A stretch of 64,000 bases of DNA from NCBI RefSeq assembly GCF_016858305.2, contig NZ_CP074436.1, forward strand, positions 2,128,001 through 2,192,000. Reading direction: 5' to 3'. A program made the position numbers and the translations under genes. Shown here piece after piece: positions 18,408 to 25,689 of this stretch. This DNA comes from Polaribacter sp. Q13. Its GTDB lineage: Bacteria > Bacteroidota > Bacteroidia > Flavobacteriales > Flavobacteriaceae. The stretch's first letter is position 1. The number at the start of each line of letters is the position of its first letter. The notes under the pieces are model-generated. The model worked only from the letters and a program-made list of their open reading frames with translations. It was not told the DNA's origin and ran no database searches.

Positions 18408-18440
18408 AGTTTTAATATAATTTAAGAATGACTTGGCTTT

Positions 18441-19619
18441 TTAATATTCAAAAACGCCATACTCACTTGTAATTGTTAATTTTTTAGTTTCTGAAGCTTC
18501 TACTCTACCTACAATTTTAGCATCTACATTAAAAGATTTAGAAATAGCAATAATATCTTCTGCAATTTCTGGAGTTACATAAATTTCCATTCTGTGTCCG
18601 CAGTTAAAAACCTGATACATTTCTTTCCAATCCGTTTTAGATTGCTCTTGTATCAATTTAAATAATGGTGGAATTGGAAACATGTTGTCTTTTACAATAT
18701 GTAAATTATCTACAAAGTGTAATATTTTTGTTTGCGCACCTCCAGAACAATGAATCATACCGTGCACTTTATCCGAAGAAAAATTAGATAAAATCTTTTT
18801 TATAATTGGTGCATATGTTCTTGTTGGAGACAACACCAATTTACCAGCATCAATAGGAGAATCGGCTACTGAATCCGTCAATTTTGTATTACCAGAATAC
18901 ACTAGTTCCTCAGGAACAGCAGCATCAAAGCTTTCTGGATATTTTTCGGCTAAATATTTATGAAACACATCGTGTCTTGCAGATGTTAATCCGTTAGACC
19001 CCATACCTCCATTATATTCAGTCTCGTAACTTGCTTGTCCAAAAGACTCTAAACCAACAATTACATCTCCTGCTTTTATGTTTGCATTGTCAACAACATC
19101 TGTACGTTTCATACGTGCAGTTACTGTAGAATCTACAATAATGGTACGCACTAAATCGCCTACATCTGCAGTTTCACCTCCGGTTGAATGAATGGTTACT
19201 CCAAATCCTTTTAAGTCTTCAATTAACTCTTCTGTACCGTTTATAATGGCTGATAAAACTTCTCCAGGAATCTTACTTTTATTTCTACCAATAGTAGAAG
19301 ACAACATAATATTATCTGTTGCACCAACACACAATAAATCATCAATATTCATAATTAAAGCATCTTGTGCAATGCCTTTCCAAACAGAAATATCGCCGGT
19401 TTCTTTCCAATACATATATGCTAAAGAAGATTTTGTACCCGCCCCATCTGCATGCATGATTAAACAATAATCTTCATCATTTGTTAAATAATCTGGAACA
19501 ATTTTACAGAATGCTTTTGGAAATAAACCTTTGTCTATATTCTTAATTGCATTGTGTACATCTTCTTTTGATGCCGAAACACCTCTTTGCGCGTATCTTT
19601 TAGAAACTTCTTTACTCAT
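18441..19619 (-). CDS. purM: Phosphoribosylformylglycinamidine cyclo-ligase (AIR synthetase)
   Basis: The fifth step of purine synthesis, ATP-dependent closure of FGAM to AIR in the cytosol. 392 residues, the longer form seen in Bacteroidetes. Conserved stretches are MHADGAGTKSSLAYM near residue 56, DALIMNIDDLLCVGAT, HSTGGETADVGD and the glycine-rich MGSNGLTSARHD. A -7 box lies 23 bp upstream and the curli-operon terminator lies just beyond, so it is transcribed independently of that operon. Confidence 0.9.
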   Translation of the reverse strand: MSKEVSKRYAQRGVSASKEDVHNAIKNIDKGLFPKAFCKIVPDYLTNDEDYCLIMHADGAGTKSSLAYMYWKETGDISVWKGIAQDALIMNIDDLLCVGATDNIMLSSTIGRNKSKIPGEVLSAIINGTEELIEDLKGFGVTIHSTGGETADVGDLVRTIIVDSTVTARMKRTDVVDNANIKAGDVIVGLESFGQASYETEYNGGMGSNGLTSARHDVFHKYLAEKYPESFDAAVPEELVYSGNTKLTDSVADSPIDAGKLVLSPTRTYAPIIKKILSNFSSDKVHGMIHCSGGAQTKILHFVDNLHIVKDNMFPIPPLFKLIQEQSKTDWKEMYQVFNCGHRMEIYVTPEIAEDIIAISKSFNVDAKIVGRVEASETKKLTITSEYGVFEY

Positions 19620-19641
19620 GTTGTTGTGTTGTTGTTGATTG

Positions 19642-19649
19642 CAAATTTA
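19642..19649 (-). promoter_or_regulatory. -7 promoter box of purM
   Basis: Minus strand reads TAAATTTG, an exact TAnnTTTG, 23 bp before the ATG. Its place just after the curli terminator supports a separate purM promoter. Confidence 0.6.
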
Positions 19650-19671
19650 ACTTTCTTTTATGTGGCATCAT

Positions 19672-19700
19672 AAAAAAACCAAATGATTTTTGTCATTTGG
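19672..19700 (-). terminator. Terminator of the curli operon
   Basis: Arms CCAAATGA (19679-19686) and TCATTTGG (19693-19700) form a perfect 8-bp stem. On the minus strand it is followed by a T run (19678-19672), 28 bp after the propeller lipoprotein stop. Confidence 0.8.
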
Positions 19701-19728
19701 ATTTTAATATCTCATGTTTTAAGTAAAA

Positions 19729-21231
19729 TTATTCCCAATCTGGCATAATTGCACTTTGAAACACTTCTTGACGACTATTACTTCCATCAATTGGTGATAC
19801 AAATATTTTAGTATCCGAAATACCATCGTTAGATGTATTTACGTATATTATTTCTGCTTCATTTGGAGAAAGTCGGGGATCTAAATCATTACTTCCGCTT
19901 GGCTTTGCAATAAGTATTTCTGTTTCTGTCATTGTAGCTAAATTATATTTAAAAATTTTATTATCTAACCTTCTATAATTAGATGATTGAAAATCACTTA
20001 CATCTTTAGTATAGATTAACAAATTACCATCAACAGATAAATTTAAACCTCCTAAAGCACCAATATTTGCAGACACTACTGTGTTTATTACTGTTCCACT
20101 CATATCAATTGTATAAATAGAACCATCATAACCATCAGAATTATTTGTTCTTAGAACTATTCTTGTTCCGTCACTACTCCAATCACATTCAGTAATTAAA
20201 TGGCCATTTGTTGTTTTATATATTAATTGAAGACCACTACCATCTTTATTAATCATATACAATTTATCAAAACTTGGATAGATAAATTTATCACCCGTTG
20301 TTGACCAAGAAAAATCTACTTCATTTAAATCAAAAGTACTAACTGGTGTATCTGAAGTTACTCTTTTTACATCAGAACCATCTGGCTTCATTGTAAAAAT
20401 ATGTGCCTTATTATTATACATCCTTAAAAAAGCAATTAAATTTACAGTATTATTTTTTCTAGGCCTCCAAGAGTTTGAGTTAGATTCAGTTAATTGAACA
20501 GTGTTAAATGTATCAGAATCTTCATTTAAACTTGATGAATAAATTACATTATTCCCTCCTTCAACTTTAACATACATATACCTATTCTCTGTATTTTCTT
20601 TTACTGTAAATGAATTTGAAGCACTTAGTACTTCTGAATTTATATTATCAGTTACAGCTACTTGCCAAAAATATTTACCTCCAAACTTTAAATTAGAAAC
20701 CACATAAGTAGTATCAGAAAGGCTTTGAACTGTAATCACATCATTATTAAAATCATTTTTAATATCTAATCTATAAGTTAGCTCATCATCATCTACACTA
20801 GAGGAAGACCAAACTAATTCAACTGTATTTTCCGTATCTACTGCACCATCAATTGGTAATAATAATTCTGGAGTTATCGGAGGACTATTAAGCCCCGTTT
20901 CTACCTGCATTTCAAAAACAACATTTACTGTTGCTCCTTCCTCTAAAGACACAGGTTCGAAACTAGCTAAAAAACCATCTTTAGAAGCTTCTACAGAATA
21001 TTCATTTATAGGTGCTTCTTCATATAAAAACTCTCCATTAACATCTGTAAATGTTGTATTATTTGTAGGCGACAATGTTATTTTTGCATTTTCAATAGGC
21101 TCAAAAGTACTTGCTTTTACAACTTTTCCTGTAATTTTTCCAAATTCTACACCACTAATAGTACTATCTTCCCCGCAGCTTAAAAATAGGCTGACGCTTA
21201 TAAGAATTAATATTTTTTGTAAGATTTTCAT
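19729..21231 (-). CDS. Lipoprotein with CarboxypepD-like, FN3-like and TolB-like propeller domains (curli operon)
   Basis: A 500-residue secreted lipoprotein, start ATG at 21231 chosen because the signal peptide begins there (MKILQKILILISVSLFLSC). Domains in order: a carboxypeptidase-regulatory-like fold (about 30-110), a fibronectin type III-like domain (about 115-205) and a TolB/WD40-like beta-propeller (about 210-495) with repeated SxDGTRIVLRT, SVDGNLLIYT and SPNEAEIIYV stretches. It is 13 bp after csgG and before the operon terminator, so it is the last gene of the curli operon. It has no E. coli curli counterpart; a surface anchor or glycan-contact role is possible but unproven. Confidence 0.75.
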   Translation of the reverse strand: MKILQKILILISVSLFLSCGEDSTISGVEFGKITGKVVKASTFEPIENAKITLSPTNNTTFTDVNGEFLYEEAPINEYSVEASKDGFLASFEPVSLEEGATVNVVFEMQVETGLNSPPITPELLLPIDGAVDTENTVELVWSSSSVDDDELTYRLDIKNDFNNDVITVQSLSDTTYVVSNLKFGGKYFWQVAVTDNINSEVLSASNSFTVKENTENRYMYVKVEGGNNVIYSSSLNEDSDTFNTVQLTESNSNSWRPRKNNTVNLIAFLRMYNNKAHIFTMKPDGSDVKRVTSDTPVSTFDLNEVDFSWSTTGDKFIYPSFDKLYMINKDGSGLQLIYKTTNGHLITECDWSSDGTRIVLRTNNSDGYDGSIYTIDMSGTVINTVVSANIGALGGLNLSVDGNLLIYTKDVSDFQSSNYRRLDNKIFKYNLATMTETEILIAKPSGSNDLDPRLSPNEAEIIYVNTSNDGISDTKIFVSPIDGSNSRQEVFQSAIMPDWE

Positions 21232-21244
21232 ACTAATTTTTTTT

Positions 21245-22591
21245 TTAAAAATAGAAATTAATTCCCGCTCTAACATTCCAAATCTTATCATCTCTTTCTC
21301 CTCTTACTAACCCTTCTAAATTGTCTGATGCTAAAATATTTTGCTCTCCTCTAAGTATCAATCCTAATTTATTGGTTACTAAATACTCTAAACCAACACC
21401 ATATTGAAATTTAAAGTAAGTAACATTTAAGTTTTTATTTGAGACAGAACCTAAACCAACATACGCATAAGGTGTTAACCTATCATTAGGTAGTAAATAG
21501 TATTCAAAATTAACATTAGAATCAAAAATTGATTCTTTAAAGATATTTTTATTAGAAAGCGTTGTAGAACCAACTCCTAAAGAAAATGCATATTTAGGAT
21601 TTTTTAGAAAGTATTTAATCCGTAGGTCTGCCCCCATATTAAATTCTGCATCTGAGTAATCACCTACAATTTTAGACAATCCACCTGCAGCACTAATAGC
21701 CATTTCTCCTCTTCTTGACTCTTGTTTTCTATTAAACAAATCTGTTAACTCTACTTCATCTTGCTCTTTTTTGTAATTCTTTTTTACAAAATCTACAACT
21801 TTACTACCACCTTCTGGCTCCCATATACCATCAATAATACCTTCTGTAATTAATAGCTCTACAGCTTTATCAATAGCCTCTTTAACAGCTAATTGAGCCG
21901 GTTCATTTTTGGTGATTCCTGTCTCCACTTCTAACAGCCTTCTTAAAGATACATATTTAAATAAATTAGCAGATATACCTTGTGATAAAATAGTTTTAGA
22001 AACATATACATTTTTAAGAATTTGCCCCGTTGATGTAGAAACAACTCTTAAATACACTGTAATTCTATCTTGGCGATATTCTCCGGAAGCACCAACACCA
22101 AAGTAACGCAAACCAGAACCACCTGTAATAATATTAGAATCGTAAGATACAACACCACCTTCTATAATATAATTAGCAAATAATAAAGGTGGCATTTTTA
22201 CAGGTTTATTGCCTCCCGCATATTCTTGCCGAGTATTTCTAATTATTTGTCTTTCATTTAATAAATTACCTATATTTTCTCTTTCAATTGGCGTAAACCA
22301 ATTAGATTCTTCTAATGATTTTAATAGAATAGAAGTACCTCCTTGCGTAACAGCTGTGCTAAAAGTAGAACCATTTTCTACGGGTTTATACTGCCCAGTC
22401 TGATCTCTAAATTTATACACCCCAACTACTGTTTTATGTTTTGGTAAAAACCGCTTTATAACCATTTCTGGTGATGTATTTTCTCCAAGCCTAGCCCTTG
22501 ATTGAGTTAAAGGTTGATTAAAATAAGCTCCACAACTAGAAAAAAACATTGCTACTAGAAAATAACATAGATTAAAGTGCTTTCTTTTCAT
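21245..22591 (-). CDS. csgG: Curli secretion channel CsgG fused to a C-terminal beta-barrel domain
   Basis: The outer-membrane lipoprotein that forms the curli secretion pore. 448 residues against about 277 in E. coli. The lipoprotein signal ends at SSCGAY (Cys near 20). The CsgG domain covers about residues 35-270, with FRDQTGQYKP, STAVTQGGTSILLKSL, WFTPIERENIGNLLNERQ and a SYDSNIITGGSGLRYFGVG transmembrane-hairpin-like stretch. After a linker (about 270-290) the last ~155 residues look like an eight-stranded outer-membrane barrel, with alternating hydrophobic strands and a terminal aromatic (INFYF). The fusion suggests an added outer-membrane or scaffolding part. Confidence 0.85.
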   Translation of the reverse strand: MKRKHFNLCYFLVAMFFSSCGAYFNQPLTQSRARLGENTSPEMVIKRFLPKHKTVVGVYKFRDQTGQYKPVENGSTFSTAVTQGGTSILLKSLEESNWFTPIERENIGNLLNERQIIRNTRQEYAGGNKPVKMPPLLFANYIIEGGVVSYDSNIITGGSGLRYFGVGASGEYRQDRITVYLRVVSTSTGQILKNVYVSKTILSQGISANLFKYVSLRRLLEVETGITKNEPAQLAVKEAIDKAVELLITEGIIDGIWEPEGGSKVVDFVKKNYKKEQDEVELTDLFNRKQESRRGEMAISAAGGLSKIVGDYSDAEFNMGADLRIKYFLKNPKYAFSLGVGSTTLSNKNIFKESIFDSNVNFEYYLLPNDRLTPYAYVGLGSVSNKNLNVTYFKFQYGVGLEYLVTNKLGLILRGEQNILASDNLEGLVRGERDDKIWNVRAGINFYF

Positions 22592-22604
22592 AGATTTTAA
22601 TTAA

Positions 22605-23015
22605 TTAGTTAGGAATTGTTATTTGCGTTTGTTCTCCTGTAGATGTATTTAAAATACTTACACTTAACCCGCCAACTCCCGGAGTAACTTCTACAACTAA
22701 AGAACCATAAACATACGTTCCCTCTGACAATCCTTGATTACCAAATTGTTCTTGAAACAATCCTTGAGAGAGTGAATTTAATAATTGTCTGTTTAAGCTT
22801 TCTGTAAAATTCTCTATTTCTGAAGATTGACTAAACTGACTTGAACTTTCTTCTTTAAAATCATTTTGCGCATTTGCGGAAGCTAATAATTGTTGATACG
22901 CAAAAGAATCTCCTCCTCCAAAAAATGGACTTATTGATTTGTACACTAACTGTTGTGAAAATGAAAAACCTGTAACACAAACAAATAAAACGAATAATAT
23001 TGTTTTTTTTCTCAT
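22605..23015 (-). CDS. csgF: Curli assembly component CsgF
   Basis: A 136-residue protein with a cleavable signal peptide (about 1-20, ending GFSFSQ). After cleavage the mature N-terminus holds QQLVYKSISPFFGGG, matching the CsgF segment that plugs the CsgG pore (consensus NPxFGG). The rest, including NFTESLNRQLLNSL and the C-terminal strand region, resembles CsgF, which couples secretion to nucleation at the cell surface. It is 13 bp from csgE and 13 bp from csgG. Confidence 0.88.
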   Translation of the reverse strand: MRKKTILFVLFVCVTGFSFSQQLVYKSISPFFGGGDSFAYQQLLASANAQNDFKEESSSQFSQSSEIENFTESLNRQLLNSLSQGLFQEQFGNQGLSEGTYVYGSLVVEVTPGVGGLSVSILNTSTGEQTQITIPN

Positions 23016-23027
23016 AACATTTTACTT

Positions 23028-23750
23028 TTACATTTTACTTTTTTTCCTAAGTTCTTCTCTTTGTTTAGCATAAAAATACAAGCGTTCTAACGCCACTCTA
23101 ACATTCGATTTTAAATACTCTTCATCTGGTCTTGAAAAAAACTCATGTATTTTAATATCTTCTGCTTCAACTACAATAATACTTGTTCTACCCATACCGG
23201 GCTTTTCTTTTATTTTTATTATAAAAGGATACTTTATTCCCGATAATAAATACATTTGATAAAAATAGTCATGATAATCTTTACCAAGCTTAGTTATTGC
23301 TTCATCTACAACTATTCCTTTAAGAAAAAAATCTTTCTCTTCTGTTTTTACTGCAATCTCTTGCTGTTTCTTTTTAGGTAGTATCCAAACTGAGTCTTTA
23401 GAGATTAATTTTTCGCGATATTTAACAAATAAATAAACCTTTAATTCTTCATCTTCATTTAAGTTAACTCTAATAGAAGAAACTTCCATTTTTTCATTCG
23501 GCTTTATAGAAAACTCTCCAGACTGTTTATTATTAGAATAGTTTCCACTTTTCCCTTTTTTTAGTGCTATTAAATTATAAAACAATTTATCTATATGCAA
23601 TAACCCATCATTATTTATTTCTGCTTTTAAAGTAATAAAACTATCTTTTTTATCAACATTAATTTTCCCGTAAACATCATTTTCAGATTGACTGAAACCA
23701 ACATTACAGTTTAAATATAAAATAAAAAAAACAATTTTAAAAAAATGCAT
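23028..23750 (-). CDS. csgE: CsgE-like curli chaperone with an N-terminal extension
   Basis: A 240-residue protein. The last ~100 residues (about 130-230) match the CsgE chaperone that delivers subunits to CsgG, with GIVVDEAITKLGKDYHDYFY, KIKEKPGMGRTSIIVVEAED and YLKSNVRVALERL. The first ~125 residues after the signal peptide are an extra beta-rich region absent from the 129-residue E. coli protein. It sits immediately after csgB (adjacent codons) and 12 bp before csgF. The added region may bind subunits or anchor the chaperone; its function is unknown. Confidence 0.82.
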   Translation of the reverse strand: MHFFKIVFFILYLNCNVGFSQSENDVYGKINVDKKDSFITLKAEINNDGLLHIDKLFYNLIALKKGKSGNYSNNKQSGEFSIKPNEKMEVSSIRVNLNEDEELKVYLFVKYREKLISKDSVWILPKKKQQEIAVKTEEKDFFLKGIVVDEAITKLGKDYHDYFYQMYLLSGIKYPFIIKIKEKPGMGRTSIIVVEAEDIKIHEFFSRPDEEYLKSNVRVALERLYFYAKQREELRKKSKM

Positions 23751-24248
23751 TTAATAGTTTTTAATAATAAGTGACTGATAATTAACACCTTGATTATCAG
23801 TTTTTTGATTAATAACAGCTCCATTCATCATTGAATTTGTACCGTAAATTTGTAATGAATTAGAATTACCTTGTTGTAGAACACCAAAGTTTATAGGATT
23901 ACTATTATAATAGTTAATAAAACTATAATAATTTTTATTTCCAACTTGATTTACATTTTGAGAAGTTTGGTTGGAACTCTTTATATCTGCAATATTTTCA
24001 AATCCAACTTGATTAAGCACCACACTATTTATATTCCCTGCCTGTTGTTGAAATAAATTATTTTGACTAACACTATTAACCAATAAGTTATTACTATTTA
24101 AAAGCAAAGAAGCATTATTTGGATTTATCTCAGATACGTTATTTGAAAAATAAGTAGGTAATTTTTCTTGTTGTGCAAAAACCCCATTAACATGTAAACT
24201 ACACAAGAAAAATAGAAGAAAATACCATATGTTTTTAATTTTTTTCAT
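23751..24248 (-). CDS. csgB: Curlin nucleator-like protein (CsgB)
   Basis: A 165-residue secreted curlin with a signal peptide (about 1-25, ending VFAQQ). It has a few curlin-type repeats with Gln, Gly and Asn spacing (VNQVGNKN, LQQGNSN, LNQVGFEN). It is shorter and less regular than the major subunit, fitting the nucleator that templates fibre growth. It lies downstream of csgA behind a strong stem-loop, and directly abuts csgE. Confidence 0.8.
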   Translation of the reverse strand: MKKIKNIWYFLLFFLCSLHVNGVFAQQEKLPTYFSNNVSEINPNNASLLLNSNNLLVNSVSQNNLFQQQAGNINSVVLNQVGFENIADIKSSNQTSQNVNQVGNKNYYSFINYYNSNPINFGVLQQGNSNSLQIYGTNSMMNGAVINQKTDNQGVNYQSLIIKNY

Positions 24249-24266
24249 AGTAGAAGGTATTAGAAG

Positions 24267-24300
24267 AATAAGTAAGGAGAAAAATTTCTCCTTACTTATT
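24267..24300 (-). promoter_or_regulatory. Stem-loop between csgA and csgB
   Basis: Arms AATAAGTAAGGAGAAA (24267-24282) and TTTCTCCTTACTTATT (24285-24300) are perfect complements with a two-base centre, giving a 16-bp stem. No T tract follows on the minus strand, so it is not a classical terminator. It could protect csgA mRNA or reduce csgB expression relative to csgA. The stem contains an AAGGAG, but 18 bases before the csgB ATG. Confidence 0.65.
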
Positions 24301-24325
24301 AAATTAATTTAATAATTTATTACTT

Positions 24326-25282
24326 TTAGTTACCAATTTGCTCAACACAAGCTTTATTAGCACCACCGCTTTGCATAACAGTACTCATATTACTAGATAA
24401 GTTAGCTGTTTGAGTAACAGTCGCTTTGTTTCCAGGAGTCCAAGTATTTGCACCCGCTACATTAGTTTGCGTAATTGCACTAGTGTTATTTCCTGCAACT
24501 GAATTTTGTGTTACACAAGCTAAGTTACTACCCAACCATGGAGTTCCAACAAAAGTTTGACTTACTGTAGAAGTATTAGAATAAGTACTTCCTGCAACAG
24601 ATGTTTGATCTTCAGCAGATGTATTACCTGTTCCATTTTGAAGAGAATACGCATTATTATTACTACCTCTTTGCATTTGTTTTGCCTCGTTAAATGAACC
24701 TGTTTGGTCTATTTCTGCAACACTACCAGCAACACCGTTAGCTCCACTGTCTTGATCTTGTTCTGCATAGTTTGCTCCTAAACCTAAGAAACCAGTACCT
24801 ACTTGCGTTACAGTTGCTGTGTTATTATCATAACGTTGTTTTTGGAAAGAAGTATTTAACGTTCCTGTTTGAAAAGCACTTGTAGTATTATCTTCTGAAT
24901 ACCCAACACCTACATCTTGTTTAGCATAATTTGCAATTCCTCTTTGCTCAACCACACCTGTGTTACGGTCTCCATCTTGCTTAACATCTGAATGATTTAG
25001 AGCACCATCTTGATAGATTCTAGCTTTATTACTATCTCCACCATTACCTGTACCCATATTTTTACCATCTTGGTCTACTATAGAGTAATTCCCATTTCCT
25101 ACTTGATAGGCATTTGCCTCATTTGAAATACCATTTTGGGTTATATCACTCGTATTATCCACAGCTCCTCTTGGGCCAGACGTCATTTGTGTAAAAGAAC
25201 AATCGTTACAATTTGCTTGTGGTGTTTGCGCAAAAAACGCTCCGGTAGCTAAACACATAGCCATAATTACTAATTTTTTCAT
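24326..25282 (-). CDS. csgA: Major curlin subunit CsgA-like amyloid protein
   Basis: A 318-residue secreted amyloid subunit. The signal peptide ends at ANCND after MKKLVIMAMCLATGAFFAQ. About eleven QxGxxN-type curlin repeats follow, for example YQVGNGN, YQDGALN, KQDGDRN, EQRGIAN, FQTGTLN, DQTGSFN, MQRGSNN, LQNGTGN and MQSGGAN. The protein is twice the length of E. coli CsgA (151 residues, 5 repeats), so each subunit should form a longer beta-solenoid. First gene of the operon; a hairpin separates it from csgB. Confidence 0.87.
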   Translation of the reverse strand: MKKLVIMAMCLATGAFFAQTPQANCNDCSFTQMTSGPRGAVDNTSDITQNGISNEANAYQVGNGNYSIVDQDGKNMGTGNGGDSNKARIYQDGALNHSDVKQDGDRNTGVVEQRGIANYAKQDVGVGYSEDNTTSAFQTGTLNTSFQKQRYDNNTATVTQVGTGFLGLGANYAEQDQDSGANGVAGSVAEIDQTGSFNEAKQMQRGSNNNAYSLQNGTGNTSAEDQTSVAGSTYSNTSTVSQTFVGTPWLGSNLACVTQNSVAGNNTSAITQTNVAGANTWTPGNKATVTQTANLSSNMSTVMQSGGANKACVEQIGN

Positions 25283-25371
25283 GATAAATAATTTAAAATA
25301 CGTTAGTTAAAAATTTAGCACATCAATCTCTATTCAAGATGAATTGAATATTGAGGTACTCTTAAAAATTT

Positions 25372-25407
25372 TTAGGGGTAATTAAAATTATTAGGGGGTA
25401 AAATGTT
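25372..25407. promoter_or_regulatory. Tandem GGGGTAA motifs upstream of csgA
   Basis: Two GGGGTAA motifs (25375-25381 and 25395-25401) start 20 bp apart, two helical turns, about 90-120 bp upstream of csgA. In the direction of csgA transcription they read TTACCCC. The distal one, CATTTTACCCC, recurs upstream of the GSII gene. They are candidate activator sites of a regulator not in this window. Confidence 0.45.
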
Positions 25408-25689
25408 CTGTCATTAAAAAATAACTTTTCATTTTCAGTCAGCTCAATTAAGAGTTGTGGCAAACTATATAGTTTAATCTTCTACTTGTTATAACATTGT
25501 AAATATAAGAAATTATCAATCTAATTCCTAGAATAAATAAAGCTCTTAAAGAAAATAAAACACAATAATCTGTAAATCAGTAAACTAAAAATTAAAAAAG
25601 GATGAAAACACCTATAAAAACAGGTTTAAAAATGAATAATTCTCAATTTAAACCCATACTTTTTAATAGATGAATAATTTAGTTGCTAT
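25408..25689. other. Non-coding interval between csgA upstream sites and glnN
   Basis: Very AT-rich stretch between the 3' end of the GSIII gene and the curli upstream sites. No open frame of note was seen. It should contain the 3' end signal of the GSIII transcript, but no clear hairpin-plus-T-run was recognised. Confidence 0.35.
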
